Shown piece after piece: positions 1 through 6,837 of a stretch of 14,876 nt of DNA. Position 1 is the first letter of the stretch. The number at the start of each line of letters is the position of its first letter. Source of the DNA: Eubacteriales bacterium (lineage in GTDB: Bacteria; Bacillota; Clostridia; Peptostreptococcales; Anaerovoracaceae); contig JAQUJQ010000020.1 of NCBI GenBank assembly GCA_028680875.1, forward strand, positions 1 to 14,876, read 5' to 3'. The translations under genes and the position numbers were made by a program. A model generated the notes under the pieces. That model saw nothing but the letters and a program-made list of their open reading frames with translations. It made no database searches and was not told the origin of the DNA.

Positions 1-63
1 GCTTTAAAACGGACCGGCATGGATGATTTAATTAAGGAACTGGAGGAGTTATTGGAGGAGTAG
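1..63 (+). CDS. 3' end of an unidentified gene (partial)
   Basis: The first 63 bases read as an open frame ending in TAG, giving 20 C-terminal residues rich in Glu and Leu (ending ELEELLEE). The frame enters from outside the window. The last bases, GGAGGAG at 54-60, also serve as the ribosome binding site of the next gene, so the two genes are probably co-transcribed. The acidic amphipathic tail is not enough to assign a family. Confidence 0.6.
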   Translation, partial: ALKRTGMDDLIKELEELLEE

Positions 64-65
64 AA

Positions 66-404
66 ATGCAATTTATTTTCATGCGGGTACTATTAAAAAG
101 GATTCGGGCCATACCATCTTTTTTGAGGGATAAGACTGTTCCCAAGAGAAAGAAATTTATTGTTGTTCTTGGCATACTTTATTTAATGATGCCTATCGAT
201 TTAATACCTGCTCCTATATTAATCTTTGGTTTTGTTGATGACCTGGTAATTTGGGGATTCATAATATACTACCTGAGAGATGAGCTGGACCGTTACTGGT
301 TGGGAGAAAAAGAGGTGAGGCCGGAAGAAAGATTTCGAGGTAAAAAAATAATAAATGATGCGAACTTTGAAGTAAAGGATGATACAGAAGATAAGGAGCA
401 ATAG
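66..404 (+). CDS. YkvA/DUF1232-family small membrane protein
   Basis: This 112-residue protein has a basic N-terminus (residues 7-30 rich in Lys/Arg) followed by a hydrophobic stretch (about 31-70). The stretch contains the DUF1232 hallmark, Y39 then PIDLIP (43-48), then G55 and the acidic pair D58-D59. The C-terminus (about 70-112) is charged and probably cytoplasmic. The start is the ATG five bases after GGAGGAG, two bases past the stop of the preceding gene. DUF1232 proteins such as Bacillus YkvA are common small membrane proteins of unknown function, so no role is proposed. It sits directly upstream of hpt. The family call is good; the function is unknown. Confidence 0.8.
   Translation: MQFIFMRVLLKRIRAIPSFLRDKTVPKRKKFIVVLGILYLMMPIDLIPAPILIFGFVDDLVIWGFIIYYLRDELDRYWLGEKEVRPEERFRGKKIINDANFEVKDDTEDKEQ
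393..398 (+). promoter_or_regulatory. Ribosome binding site that selects the hpt GTG start
   Basis: AAGGAG lies inside the 3' end of the DUF1232 gene, 10 bases before the GTG at 409. It favours that start over the in-frame ATG at 379, which lies upstream of the site, and the ATG at 436, which has no comparable site. Confidence 0.6.
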
Positions 405-408
405 AACA

Positions 409-945
409 GTGAAAAAATATGTTTTTGGCGAAGTGATGATTGGTAAGGAAGAACTGAGAAACCGGGTTATTGAGTTAGGTGCCCAGATTTCTAAGGATTA
501 TAAAGGAAAAAGCATCCTGGCCATTTGCGTCCTCAAAGGTGCGGTTCTCTTTATGAGTGATCTTATTCGAGAAATTAATGTGGAGACAAAAATTGATTTT
601 ATGGCGGTTACCAGCTATGGTGCATCCACAAAAAGCACAGGTGTCGTACGGATTTTAAAAGATTTGGATTCAAATATAGAGGGTGAAAATGTCCTGATTG
701 TTGAGGATATTATCGACTCAGGACTTACATTGAAATATTTAAAGGATTATTTAATGGCCAGAAATCCCAAGAGCTTAAAAATCTGTACACTCTTAGATAA
801 GCCTGGACGTCGGGAGGCGGATGTTCAACCAGATTACATAGGCTTTACCATTGAAAATAAATATATTGTCGGGTATGGGCTCGATTATAATCAGATGTAT
901 CGGAACTTACCATATATTAGCTATCTAGAAGAAGAAAATGAATAA
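409..945 (+). CDS. hpt: Hypoxanthine phosphoribosyltransferase
   Basis: This cytoplasmic purine-salvage enzyme joins hypoxanthine (usually also guanine) to PRPP to make IMP or GMP. The protein has 178 residues, normal for bacterial HPRT. The PRPP-binding loop is VLIVEDIIDSGLTL at 95-108, with the acidic pair E99-D100. The flexible active-site loop is around SYGASTKSTG (69-78), and LKG at 42-44 matches the pyrophosphate-binding loop of the family. I chose GTG 409 because AAGGAG lies 10 bases upstream and the N-terminus then matches family length. The frame stays open to an ATG at 379, but that would overlap the DUF1232 gene. It lies five bases after that gene's stop and 17 bases before the pduL start, so it is probably part of one transcript ending after deoC. 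Confidence 0.93.
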   Translation: MKKYVFGEVMIGKEELRNRVIELGAQISKDYKGKSILAICVLKGAVLFMSDLIREINVETKIDFMAVTSYGASTKSTGVVRILKDLDSNIEGENVLIVEDIIDSGLTLKYLKDYLMARNPKSLKICTLLDKPGRREADVQPDYIGFTIENKYIVGYGLDYNQMYRNLPYISYLEEENE

Positions 946-962
946 CATTGGAGGAGGAAACT

Positions 963-1535
963 ATGTCGTATCAAGTACCAGTCGGATTGTCAAATAAGCA
1001 TCTGCATTTATCAGCAGAAGATTTAGAAACTCTTTTCGGTAAAGGTTATAAATTAACACCGACCAAATCATTAAAGCAACCGGGACAGTTTGCTTGTGAA
1101 GAAAAAGTAGATATTGTAGGTCCAAAAAAGACCTTAAAAAATGTTCGGATTTTAGGACCGATCCGTCCGGAAACTCAGGTGGAACTGGCTTTAACCGATG
1201 CAAGAACCATTGGTCTTGCAGTTCCGGTGAAAGAATCAGGTAAATTAGCGGGTACACCAGGGGTAAAGTTGGTAGGCTCTGCAGGTGAGGTAGAGTTGGA
1301 TCATGGAGTCATCGCAGCCCTACGACATGTACATTTATCTCCGGACCAAGCAAAGGAAGCCGGTGTGGTAGATAAACAGATAGTCAGTATAAAGGTTGGA
1401 GGAGAACGAGGTTTAATTTTCGATAACGTATTGGTTCGTTCCGGTGAAAGCCATGAGGCAGAGGCCCACTTTGATACCGATGAAGGGAACGCAGCAGGTC
1501 TTGCCAATAACGATCTGGTTGAGATTCTAAAATGA
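963..1535 (+). CDS. pduL: PduL-type phosphate acyltransferase (phosphotransacylase)
   Basis: PduL interconverts acyl-CoA plus phosphate and acyl-phosphate plus CoA, and is unrelated in sequence to Pta. The 190-residue protein shows both His-x-His zinc motifs: H13-L-H15 in NKHLHLS and H122-V-H124 in RHVHLSP. It also has the conserved ACEEKVDIVGP region near 44-54 and a C-terminal SGESHEAEAHFDTDEGNAAGL segment. The ATG at 963 follows GGAGGAGG (950-957) by five bases. A TTG at 948 in the same frame lies on top of that site and is not a plausible start. The protein begins almost directly with the core fold, without the N-terminal extension that targets microcompartment PduL enzymes, and no shell genes are nearby, so it is probably free in the cytoplasm. 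Its stop overlaps the deoC start (ATGA), which suggests coupled translation. With acetyl-CoA as substrate it would supply acetyl-phosphate for acetate kinase, but that substrate is inferred. Confidence 0.92.
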   Translation: MSYQVPVGLSNKHLHLSAEDLETLFGKGYKLTPTKSLKQPGQFACEEKVDIVGPKKTLKNVRILGPIRPETQVELALTDARTIGLAVPVKESGKLAGTPGVKLVGSAGEVELDHGVIAALRHVHLSPDQAKEAGVVDKQIVSIKVGGERGLIFDNVLVRSGESHEAEAHFDTDEGNAAGLANNDLVEILK

Positions 1536-2179
1536 TATCATTAAATAAATACATGGATCATACGGTATTGAAGGCAGAAACAACTGAAGGTGACGTGAAG
1601 AAACTCTGTAAAGAAGCAAAGGAATTCGGTTTTTATGCCGTTTGTGTTAACTCTTGTTATGTGGCTCTGGCTAAAAAAGAACTTAAAGATACTGATGTTA
1701 AGATAGCTTCGGTCGTAGGCTTTCCACTGGGCGCCGCTTATACTGCTGCTAAGGTGGCAGAGACTGAAATTGCCGTTTCAGAAGGTGCAAACGAGATTGA
1801 TATGGTTCTTTCCATCGGTGCTCTAAAGGAAAGACGTTATGATTATGTTCTGAAAGACATCAAGGCTGTAACAGAGGCTGCTAAATCAGGTGGCGCCGCA
1901 GTTAAAGTGATTCTTGAAACCTGCCTTCTTACTGATGAGGAGATAGTTAAAGCCTGCATGTTGGCTAAAGATGCCGGGGCGGCATTTGTCAAAACATCCA
2001 CAGGATTTTCTACCGGTGGAGCAACAGCTTATCATGTCAGATTAATGAAAACAACTGTCGGTGATTCCATGTTGGTAAAAGCTTCCGGAGGGATTCGGGA
2101 TAAAACAAAAGCTTTGGAAATGATAGAAGCCGGAGCTGATCGTATAGGAGCTTCCGCTTCGGTGGAGATATGTAAATAA
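1532..2179 (+). CDS. deoC: Deoxyribose-phosphate aldolase
   Basis: DeoC cleaves 2-deoxy-D-ribose-5-phosphate to glyceraldehyde-3-phosphate and acetaldehyde through a Schiff base, the last step of deoxynucleoside catabolism. The 215 residues form the class I aldolase barrel. The Schiff-base lysine is K154 in FVKTSTGF, the proton-relay residues are D90 in NEIDMV and K183 in LVKASGGI, and the phosphate-binding region is SGGI (185-188). The length is normal for the short bacterial form. The ATG overlaps the pduL stop (ATGA) and has no strong ribosome binding site of its own, so translation is probably coupled to pduL. The pairing makes biochemical sense: acetaldehyde from DeoC, oxidised to acetyl-CoA by a dehydrogenase encoded elsewhere, would feed PduL. 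It is the last gene of its unit and is followed by a strong terminator. Confidence 0.95.
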   Translation: MISLNKYMDHTVLKAETTEGDVKKLCKEAKEFGFYAVCVNSCYVALAKKELKDTDVKIASVVGFPLGAAYTAAKVAETEIAVSEGANEIDMVLSIGALKERRYDYVLKDIKAVTEAAKSGGAAVKVILETCLLTDEEIVKACMLAKDAGAAFVKTSTGFSTGGATAYHVRLMKTTVGDSMLVKASGGIRDKTKALEMIEAGADRIGASASVEICK

Positions 2180-2202
2180 ATCGGTAATCTTTATAATAAG
2201 GC

Positions 2203-2250
2203 AAAGAAACGACGGTAAGGGACGGTCCTTTTACCGTCGTTTCTTTTCAT
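2203..2250 (+). terminator. Intrinsic terminator after deoC, repeat-like stem-loop
   Basis: A perfect 16-bp inverted repeat (AAAGAAACGACGGTAA at 2203-2218, complement at 2231-2246) is extended inward by two G-U pairs and one G-C pair (2219-2221 with 2228-2230), leaving a six-base loop. The descending arm ends in TTTCTTTT and more T-rich sequence, giving a U-tract. It lies 23 bases after the deoC stop. The core AAGGGACGGTCCTTTT resembles a dispersed repeat motif that I recall from many clostridial genomes, so the terminator may have come from such an element. Confidence 0.88.
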
Positions 2251-2257
2251 TTTCTAG

Positions 2258-2287
2258 TTGACGAAGCCGGTTCAATCGCTCTATAAT
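2258..2287 (+). promoter_or_regulatory. Sigma-A promoter of the S66/Dpp/M20/IclR operon
   Basis: TTGACG (2258-2263) and TATAAT (2282-2287) are separated by 18 bases: one mismatch in the -35 element and a perfect -10. Transcription would start near 2294, leaving a leader of about 67 bases. The promoter lies between the deoC terminator and the S66 gene, so it marks an independent transcription unit. I see no second promoter inside the operon. Confidence 0.82.
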
Positions 2288-2302
2288 GAAATTATATACT
2301 AT

Positions 2303-2324
2303 ATTGTGAAAATATGTTCATAAT
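2303..2324. promoter_or_regulatory. Imperfect 22-bp palindrome, candidate operator
   Basis: The half-sites ATTGTGAA and TTCATAAT frame an AATATG centre. Nine of the 11 base pairs match and a tenth is a G-T pair. The site begins about 10 bases after the predicted transcription start, where a bound repressor could block transcription. The regulator encoded at the end of the operon (IclR family) is the obvious candidate ligand, but this is inference. The AT-rich background makes some symmetry likely by chance. Confidence 0.45.
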
Positions 2325-2360
2325 ACAAACACATTGAGAATAAAATGAAGGAGGAGACCA

Positions 2361-3308
2361 ATGATTCGTCCAAAGAAGTTAGAAAAAGGAGACACTATTG
2401 GAGTAATCTCGCCGTCCAGTCCGTCTGAAAAGAAGAGCGACGTGATTCGCAGCATTGAAACCTTAGAAGAATGGGGCTACAAAGTGGTTTTGGGGAAAAA
2501 CGTAAATAAAACCAAAGGATTTGTCGCTGCATCCGAAGAAGAACGTGCTGCAGATTTTAATGAGATGTTCCGAAGGGACGATATTGATGCTGTATTTGTA
2601 ACCCAGGGAGGTTACGGTTCCGCCCAAATCCTTCGCCTTATTGATTATGATTGTGTCACTAAAAATCCTAAAATTTTTACCGGATTTAGTGATATCACTT
2701 CTCTACATATAGCGTTAAATAAGTTTTCTAATCTGGTGACCTTTCACGGTCCCGGCATGTCTCGATTCAACACTGAGGAATTAACTGATTATACAAAGGA
2801 ACACTTTTTTAAAGCCATTTCTTCGACAGAGCCAATTGGGGATATAAAATTGGCTAATAAGAAGAAATGGCTTTATGCTATTAGCCCAGGTATAGCAGAA
2901 GGACAACTGGTAGGGGGGAATTTAACTCTTATTTGTTCCAGCCTTGGGACTCCGTATGCTATTGATACGAAGGGGAAGATACTGCTTATTGAAGATCTGG
3001 ATACAGAGCCTTGGATTTTTGATCACATGCTTTCACATCTTCGTAATGCAGGTTGTTTGAATGAGATAAAGGGAATTGTAGTTGGTGAATGTCATAACTG
3101 CATTCCCTTTAAATATAATCCGGGATATTATTGTGACACCAGTCTGGAAGATGTATTGGAATACTATTTGAAGCCTTTAGGGGTGCCGGTTTTATACGGA
3201 CTGCCTTTGGGGCATACAGATGATCTGGCAACTTTACCTCTGGGTGTTGATGTAAGATTAGATGCGGATAAAAAAGTTTTAACAATATTAGAAAGTGGTG
3301 TTATCTAA
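2361..3308 (+). CDS. S66-family LD-carboxypeptidase (LdcA/YkfA/MccF-like)
   Basis: Peptidase family S66 enzymes are cytoplasmic serine peptidases. LdcA and YkfA members remove the terminal D-Ala from murein tetrapeptide, and MccF members cleave the amide bond of microcin C-like compounds. The 315-residue protein has the usual two-domain layout: an N-terminal Rossmann-like part from KGDTIGVISPSSP (9-21) and a C-terminal part from about 180. The Ser-Glu-His triad is visible: S110 in FTGFSDIT, E211 in LLIEDLDTEP and H285 in LPLGHTDD. No signal peptide is evident. The ATG follows AAGGAGGAG by four bases. It is the first gene of the long operon and lies 34 bases before the binding-protein gene, which fits processing of peptides brought in by the transporter. 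Sequence alone does not separate murein peptide turnover from detoxification of a peptide antibiotic. Confidence 0.9.
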   Translation: MIRPKKLEKGDTIGVISPSSPSEKKSDVIRSIETLEEWGYKVVLGKNVNKTKGFVAASEEERAADFNEMFRRDDIDAVFVTQGGYGSAQILRLIDYDCVTKNPKIFTGFSDITSLHIALNKFSNLVTFHGPGMSRFNTEELTDYTKEHFFKAISSTEPIGDIKLANKKKWLYAISPGIAEGQLVGGNLTLICSSLGTPYAIDTKGKILLIEDLDTEPWIFDHMLSHLRNAGCLNEIKGIVVGECHNCIPFKYNPGYYCDTSLEDVLEYYLKPLGVPVLYGLPLGHTDDLATLPLGVDVRLDADKKVLTILESGVI

Positions 3309-3327
3309 GTTAAATCCAATAGGTATT

Positions 3328-3334
3328 AAGGAGG
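3328..3334 (+). promoter_or_regulatory. Ribosome binding site fixing the start of the binding-protein gene
   Basis: AAGGAGG lies eight bases before the ATG at 3343. The reading frame is open further back, to a GTG at 3295 inside the S66 gene. That start has no such site and would place extra polar residues before the lipoprotein signal peptide. Confidence 0.75.
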
Positions 3335-3342
3335 ATGAAAAT

Positions 3343-4968
3343 ATGGTAAGAATTGGCAAGATTGTTATCACAGTAATGTTGATCCTGGCATTATGTATGG
3401 TGCCGATGGGTTGCGGAGGTGAATCGGATGTTTCAGATGTTCATTCGTTTACCTTAGGCTCCAGTGTGGCTTTTGACACGCTGAACCTATTATCATCGTA
3501 TATGCAGGTAACCTATGAATTTTTTCTGTTAGTTTATGACCCATTGGTCCGATACGATAAGAACTATGATCCAATTCCTTGCTTAGCGAAGGATTGGGAG
3601 ATCAGTGATGATGAACTGACATGGACCTTCCATCTGCAGGAAGGCGTAAAATGGCATGACGGAGAAGCCTTTACTTCAGAGGACGTAAAATATACCTATG
3701 AATTAATGATGGATACCGGATTGGGATATATGTATGAATTATATCTATCGGGTATTACAGATATTCAGTGCCCGGATGACAATACAGTGGTAATTACAAC
3801 TGATGCACCGAAAGCGAATATGCTGATGAACACCACTCCCATTCTACCTAAGCATATCTTACGTGCTATTGCAGAAGAGGAACTGGAAACCTGGCAAAAC
3901 GAAAACCCGGTAGGAACAGGCCCTTATAAATTTGATTCCCAAGGAGATAACTTTGTAAAGGTTGTAAAGAATGAGTCTTATTTTGGGACCATGCCAAATG
4001 TCGATGAATTTATCTTCGTAGACTATGAGAACTTGGACGCATTAGCTCAGGCGTTGATGCTAGGTGAAATTGACGGGGCTACAAATATGAATCCTGCTCA
4101 GATTAAGCAGTTACAAGCAGATGAGAACATTGATGTTATTTCCGGTGAAGAGTTAGGTTTTATGCAGGTTGGCATTAATTGTTGGACTGATTCTGCAAGT
4201 AAAGGGAATCCTCTTCTCCTGGATAAAAATATCAGGCATGCAATTGAGCTGGCTATGAACAAGCAAAAGATTGTTGATATGGCATATGACGGACAAGGTG
4301 CAATAGGAACAACACTGCTTAATCCCGGTGATTTCTTTCACTACGAACCTACGGCCGAAGAACTTAGAAGCTATGACCCTGAAGCTGCCAATGCCTTATT
4401 GGATGCTTCGGGATATCTGGATAAAAACGGTGACGGTGTTCGTGAAACTGCCGATGGAACCCCATTGGAATTTGATCTGATTACTATTGCTGATAATGTA
4501 GAAGAAGTAAAAAGCGGACAGATGATTGTATCGGATTGTGCAAAGGCAGGAATCAAACTGAACAATGTAACTATGGACAGTGGTGCATTGTATGACAAAA
4601 TTATCGAAGGCAGTTATGACATGTTTATCTGGGGCTGGGGTTCTGATGTAGATCCTACCGCAATTTTGGACATATTAACTACAAATCAGATCGGCGGGAA
4701 CAATGAACCGTTTTTCTCAAATGCCAGATATGATCAGCTTCATACGGAACAGCAAAACGAGATGGATGAAAGTAAAAGATTAGAAATGGTTCAAGAAATG
4801 CAACGAATCGTTTATGATGAAGCTCCTTATATTATTCTGATTTATTCCAATAACATTCAGGCAATCCGCTCCGATAGATGGACCGGCTATAAGCAGATTC
4901 CTGAAACAGGTACCTATTTCTTTAACCTTACAAATATTAACTATATGAATATTAAAGCGGTAGAATAA
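3343..4968 (+). CDS. Peptide ABC transporter substrate-binding lipoprotein (SBP family 5, DppA/OppA-like)
   Basis: This is the extracellular receptor that delivers peptide to the permeases encoded next. The 541-residue protein starts with a short basic region, a hydrophobic core (about 6-22) and Cys24 in VPMGC, a lipoprotein-type signal whose -3 residue is Pro rather than the usual Leu. The mature part carries the family 5 signature around DWEISDDELTWTFHLQEGVKW, followed by HDGEAFTSEDVKYTY, and later the GTGPYKF motif. The length is typical of DppA/OppA. The ligand cannot be read from sequence, and some family 5 proteins bind nickel, glutathione, opines or sugars. The two peptidases and the LD-carboxypeptidase in the operon point to peptides. 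It is followed 15 bases later by the first permease gene. Confidence 0.92.
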   Translation: MVRIGKIVITVMLILALCMVPMGCGGESDVSDVHSFTLGSSVAFDTLNLLSSYMQVTYEFFLLVYDPLVRYDKNYDPIPCLAKDWEISDDELTWTFHLQEGVKWHDGEAFTSEDVKYTYELMMDTGLGYMYELYLSGITDIQCPDDNTVVITTDAPKANMLMNTTPILPKHILRAIAEEELETWQNENPVGTGPYKFDSQGDNFVKVVKNESYFGTMPNVDEFIFVDYENLDALAQALMLGEIDGATNMNPAQIKQLQADENIDVISGEELGFMQVGINCWTDSASKGNPLLLDKNIRHAIELAMNKQKIVDMAYDGQGAIGTTLLNPGDFFHYEPTAEELRSYDPEAANALLDASGYLDKNGDGVRETADGTPLEFDLITIADNVEEVKSGQMIVSDCAKAGIKLNNVTMDSGALYDKIIEGSYDMFIWGWGSDVDPTAILDILTTNQIGGNNEPFFSNARYDQLHTEQQNEMDESKRLEMVQEMQRIVYDEAPYIILIYSNNIQAIRSDRWTGYKQIPETGTYFFNLTNINYMNIKAVE

Positions 4969-4983
4969 TAGCGAGGTTAGATT

Positions 4984-5952
4984 ATGCACAAGGGAACAAT
5001 CGCCAAGAAACTGTTTTATGCTTTTGTTACCATTATGATTGTGCTTGTATTTAACTACATACTATTTCGGGTGTTGCCGGGAGATCCTCTTGCAATGATG
5101 ATGAGAAACCCCAAGGCAACTCCCGAAATGATAGAAGGGATCAAGCATTTCTATGGATTGGATCAACCATGGCATATCCAGTTTTTCACCTATTTTAAAA
5201 ATATGTTTGCCGGGGATTTCGGGACATCCTTTGTATTTAAAGCTCCGGTAATTCAAGTGGTGGCCGGAAGAATTCTGCCCACAGTATTATTGGTTGGTTT
5301 GGCAGAGATAATTGCTATTCTGGTTGGGATAGTAATTGGGGTTCTGGCTGCCTGGAAGAGAGGAACCAGATTGGATGTCGGAACTCTTGGATTTTCATTA
5401 ATCACTTATTCAGTGCCTACCTTCTGGCTGGGCATGATTATGATAGTTATATTCTGTGTAGGACTGCATTTGTTTCCTACCAGCGGTATGTTTACTCCCG
5501 GAAAAAGTTTTATTTCTACCGGGGCGATGCTCCATGACTTGGTAAAACATATGGTACTTCCTGTTTTAACCATGAGTTTGGTTCTGATCGGAGAATATGC
5601 ATTGACTATGCGTAATACCTTAATTGATGTTCTTTCGGAAGATTATATCACTACAGCTAGGGCAAAAGGTTTTCGGGAACGCTATGTTCTTACCAAGCAC
5701 GCCTTGCCCAATGCTATGCTCCCCATGATTACCATTATTGCAATTAATTTCGGTTTTATAGTAGCAGGAGCTATTCAAGTTGAAACCATTTTCTCCTGGC
5801 CGGGGCTGGGAAGATTGATGTATGAAGCGTTGAGTGCCAGAGATTATCCTTTGCTGCAGGGTATCTTTCTTTTAGTTACTGTCTGTGTAATTGTAGCAAA
5901 TGTTTTGGCAGATATTACTTATGCATACATTGATCCCAGAGTAAAGAACTAG
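4984..5952 (+). CDS. dppB: Peptide ABC transporter permease, DppB/OppB type
   Basis: This is an integral membrane subunit of the importer, 322 residues, the usual DppB size. About six hydrophobic segments are visible: an N-terminal anchor near 10-30, then segments near 98-125, 132-160, 190-215, 250-280 and 295-318. After the first segment comes FRVLPGDPL, typical of this permease branch, and a periplasmic-side domain near 35-95. The EAA coupling loop, which contacts an ATPase subunit, is at EDYITTARAKGF and is followed by HALPNAMLP. The start ATG is preceded by GAGG seven bases upstream. It forms a heterodimer with the next gene product. The family assignment is firm; the dpp symbol reflects family resemblance rather than proven substrate. 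Confidence 0.92.
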   Translation: MHKGTIAKKLFYAFVTIMIVLVFNYILFRVLPGDPLAMMMRNPKATPEMIEGIKHFYGLDQPWHIQFFTYFKNMFAGDFGTSFVFKAPVIQVVAGRILPTVLLVGLAEIIAILVGIVIGVLAAWKRGTRLDVGTLGFSLITYSVPTFWLGMIMIVIFCVGLHLFPTSGMFTPGKSFISTGAMLHDLVKHMVLPVLTMSLVLIGEYALTMRNTLIDVLSEDYITTARAKGFRERYVLTKHALPNAMLPMITIIAINFGFIVAGAIQVETIFSWPGLGRLMYEALSARDYPLLQGIFLLVTVCVIVANVLADITYAYIDPRVKN

Positions 5953-5961
5953 GGGGTAACT

Positions 5962-6834
5962 ATGATGAGATGGAATATGAAAATAAAGAAGTTAAAGGAG
6001 TTTCTTAAGATAGCATTAAATAATAAAATGGCTTTAGTCGGTATGGTTACCTTACTTTTCTTTATTCTGTTAGCTATATTCGGACCAATATTTTTTCCGT
6101 TTTCAACAATGGAATTCGGAGAAGTAGAGGATATACTGCTGCCTCCTTCAGCAGAACACCTTTTGGGTACAGACGATATGGGAAGGGATATTTTAGCCAA
6201 TCTGATTTCCGGAGCAAGAATATCATTGCTGATCGGTGGAGTAGCAACTGCCATATCTATGGGAATTGGTACCTTGATTGGTATCATGTCCGGCTATTTT
6301 GGTAAAGGAATCGATAATCTCTTGATGCGATTTACCGACTTTTTCTTAGTGATCCCTTGGCTGCCTCTAATGATGGTCCTTGCTGCCATTCTAGGAACCA
6401 GTCTATGGAACATTATTTTTGTTATAGGAATTACAGGCTGGGCAGGAACTGCAAGGGTTGTAAGATCTCAGACACTCTCTATAAAAGAAAGACAATTTGT
6501 GGAACGAACTGTTTCTATCGGTGCCAGCAATACACATATCATGGTTCATCATATCCTGCCAAATGTTTTCCCTTTAATTTTTGCCAATACTGTATTAGTA
6601 GCTGCAGTAGCAATTGTTTCAGAAACTACTCTAAGTTTTCTTGGATTAGGGGATCCGGCCACAGCCAGCTGGGGTATGATGCTTCATTATGCATTTGAAA
6701 GCGGGGCTACCAGTGCAAGAGCCTATTGGTACTATCTGCCGCCGGGTATCTGTGTCGTAATGGTTGTATTATCCTTTACGTTACTGGGATACGCATTTGA
6801 CGAAATATTAAATCCCAAGCTAAGAGGGAGGTAA
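5962..6834 (+). CDS. dppC: Peptide ABC transporter permease, DppC/OppC type
   Basis: This is the second membrane subunit of the importer, 290 residues, normal for DppC. It has a basic cytoplasmic N-terminus with a first membrane segment near 25-45, typical of the OppC N-terminal extension. The sequence HLLGTDDMGRDILANLISGARISL, in pieces around residues 65-90, is the classic DppC signature. Further membrane segments follow, and the EAA loop is around ERQFVERTVSIGAS then HHILPNVFP. The C-terminus ends with YAFDEILNPKLRGR, also typical. ATG 5962 lies seven bases after a GGGGG site; the ATG at 5965 is an equally possible start. It lies nine bases after dppB and three bases before dppD. Confidence 0.92.
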   Translation: MMRWNMKIKKLKEFLKIALNNKMALVGMVTLLFFILLAIFGPIFFPFSTMEFGEVEDILLPPSAEHLLGTDDMGRDILANLISGARISLLIGGVATAISMGIGTLIGIMSGYFGKGIDNLLMRFTDFFLVIPWLPLMMVLAAILGTSLWNIIFVIGITGWAGTARVVRSQTLSIKERQFVERTVSIGASNTHIMVHHILPNVFPLIFANTVLVAAVAIVSETTLSFLGLGDPATASWGMMLHYAFESGATSARAYWYYLPPGICVVMVVLSFTLLGYAFDEILNPKLRGR

Positions 6835-6837
6835 GCC

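Noticed and set aside
961..1257. Open frame on the minus strand within pduL
   Set aside because: It lies fully opposite a gene with clear family motifs, has no ribosome binding site, and its translation resembles no protein family that I know.
2288..2360. Riboswitch or attenuator in the leader of the peptide operon
   Set aside because: The leader is only about 67 bases, AT-rich, and contains the palindrome but no terminator-antiterminator pair or conserved riboswitch core.
3295..3342. Longer N-terminus for the binding protein starting inside the S66 gene
   Set aside because: The strong AAGGAGG site and the lipoprotein signal peptide both place the start at 3343.
5949..6287. Minus-strand open frame opposite the start of dppC
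   Set aside because: It is antisense to the dppC N-terminus, is low in complexity (Ile, Pro, Ser rich) and has no ribosome binding site.
6357..6698. 113-codon open frame on the plus strand inside dppC
   Set aside because: It is in another frame of a well-supported permease, and its product is rich in Cys, Ser and Tyr with no recognisable motif.
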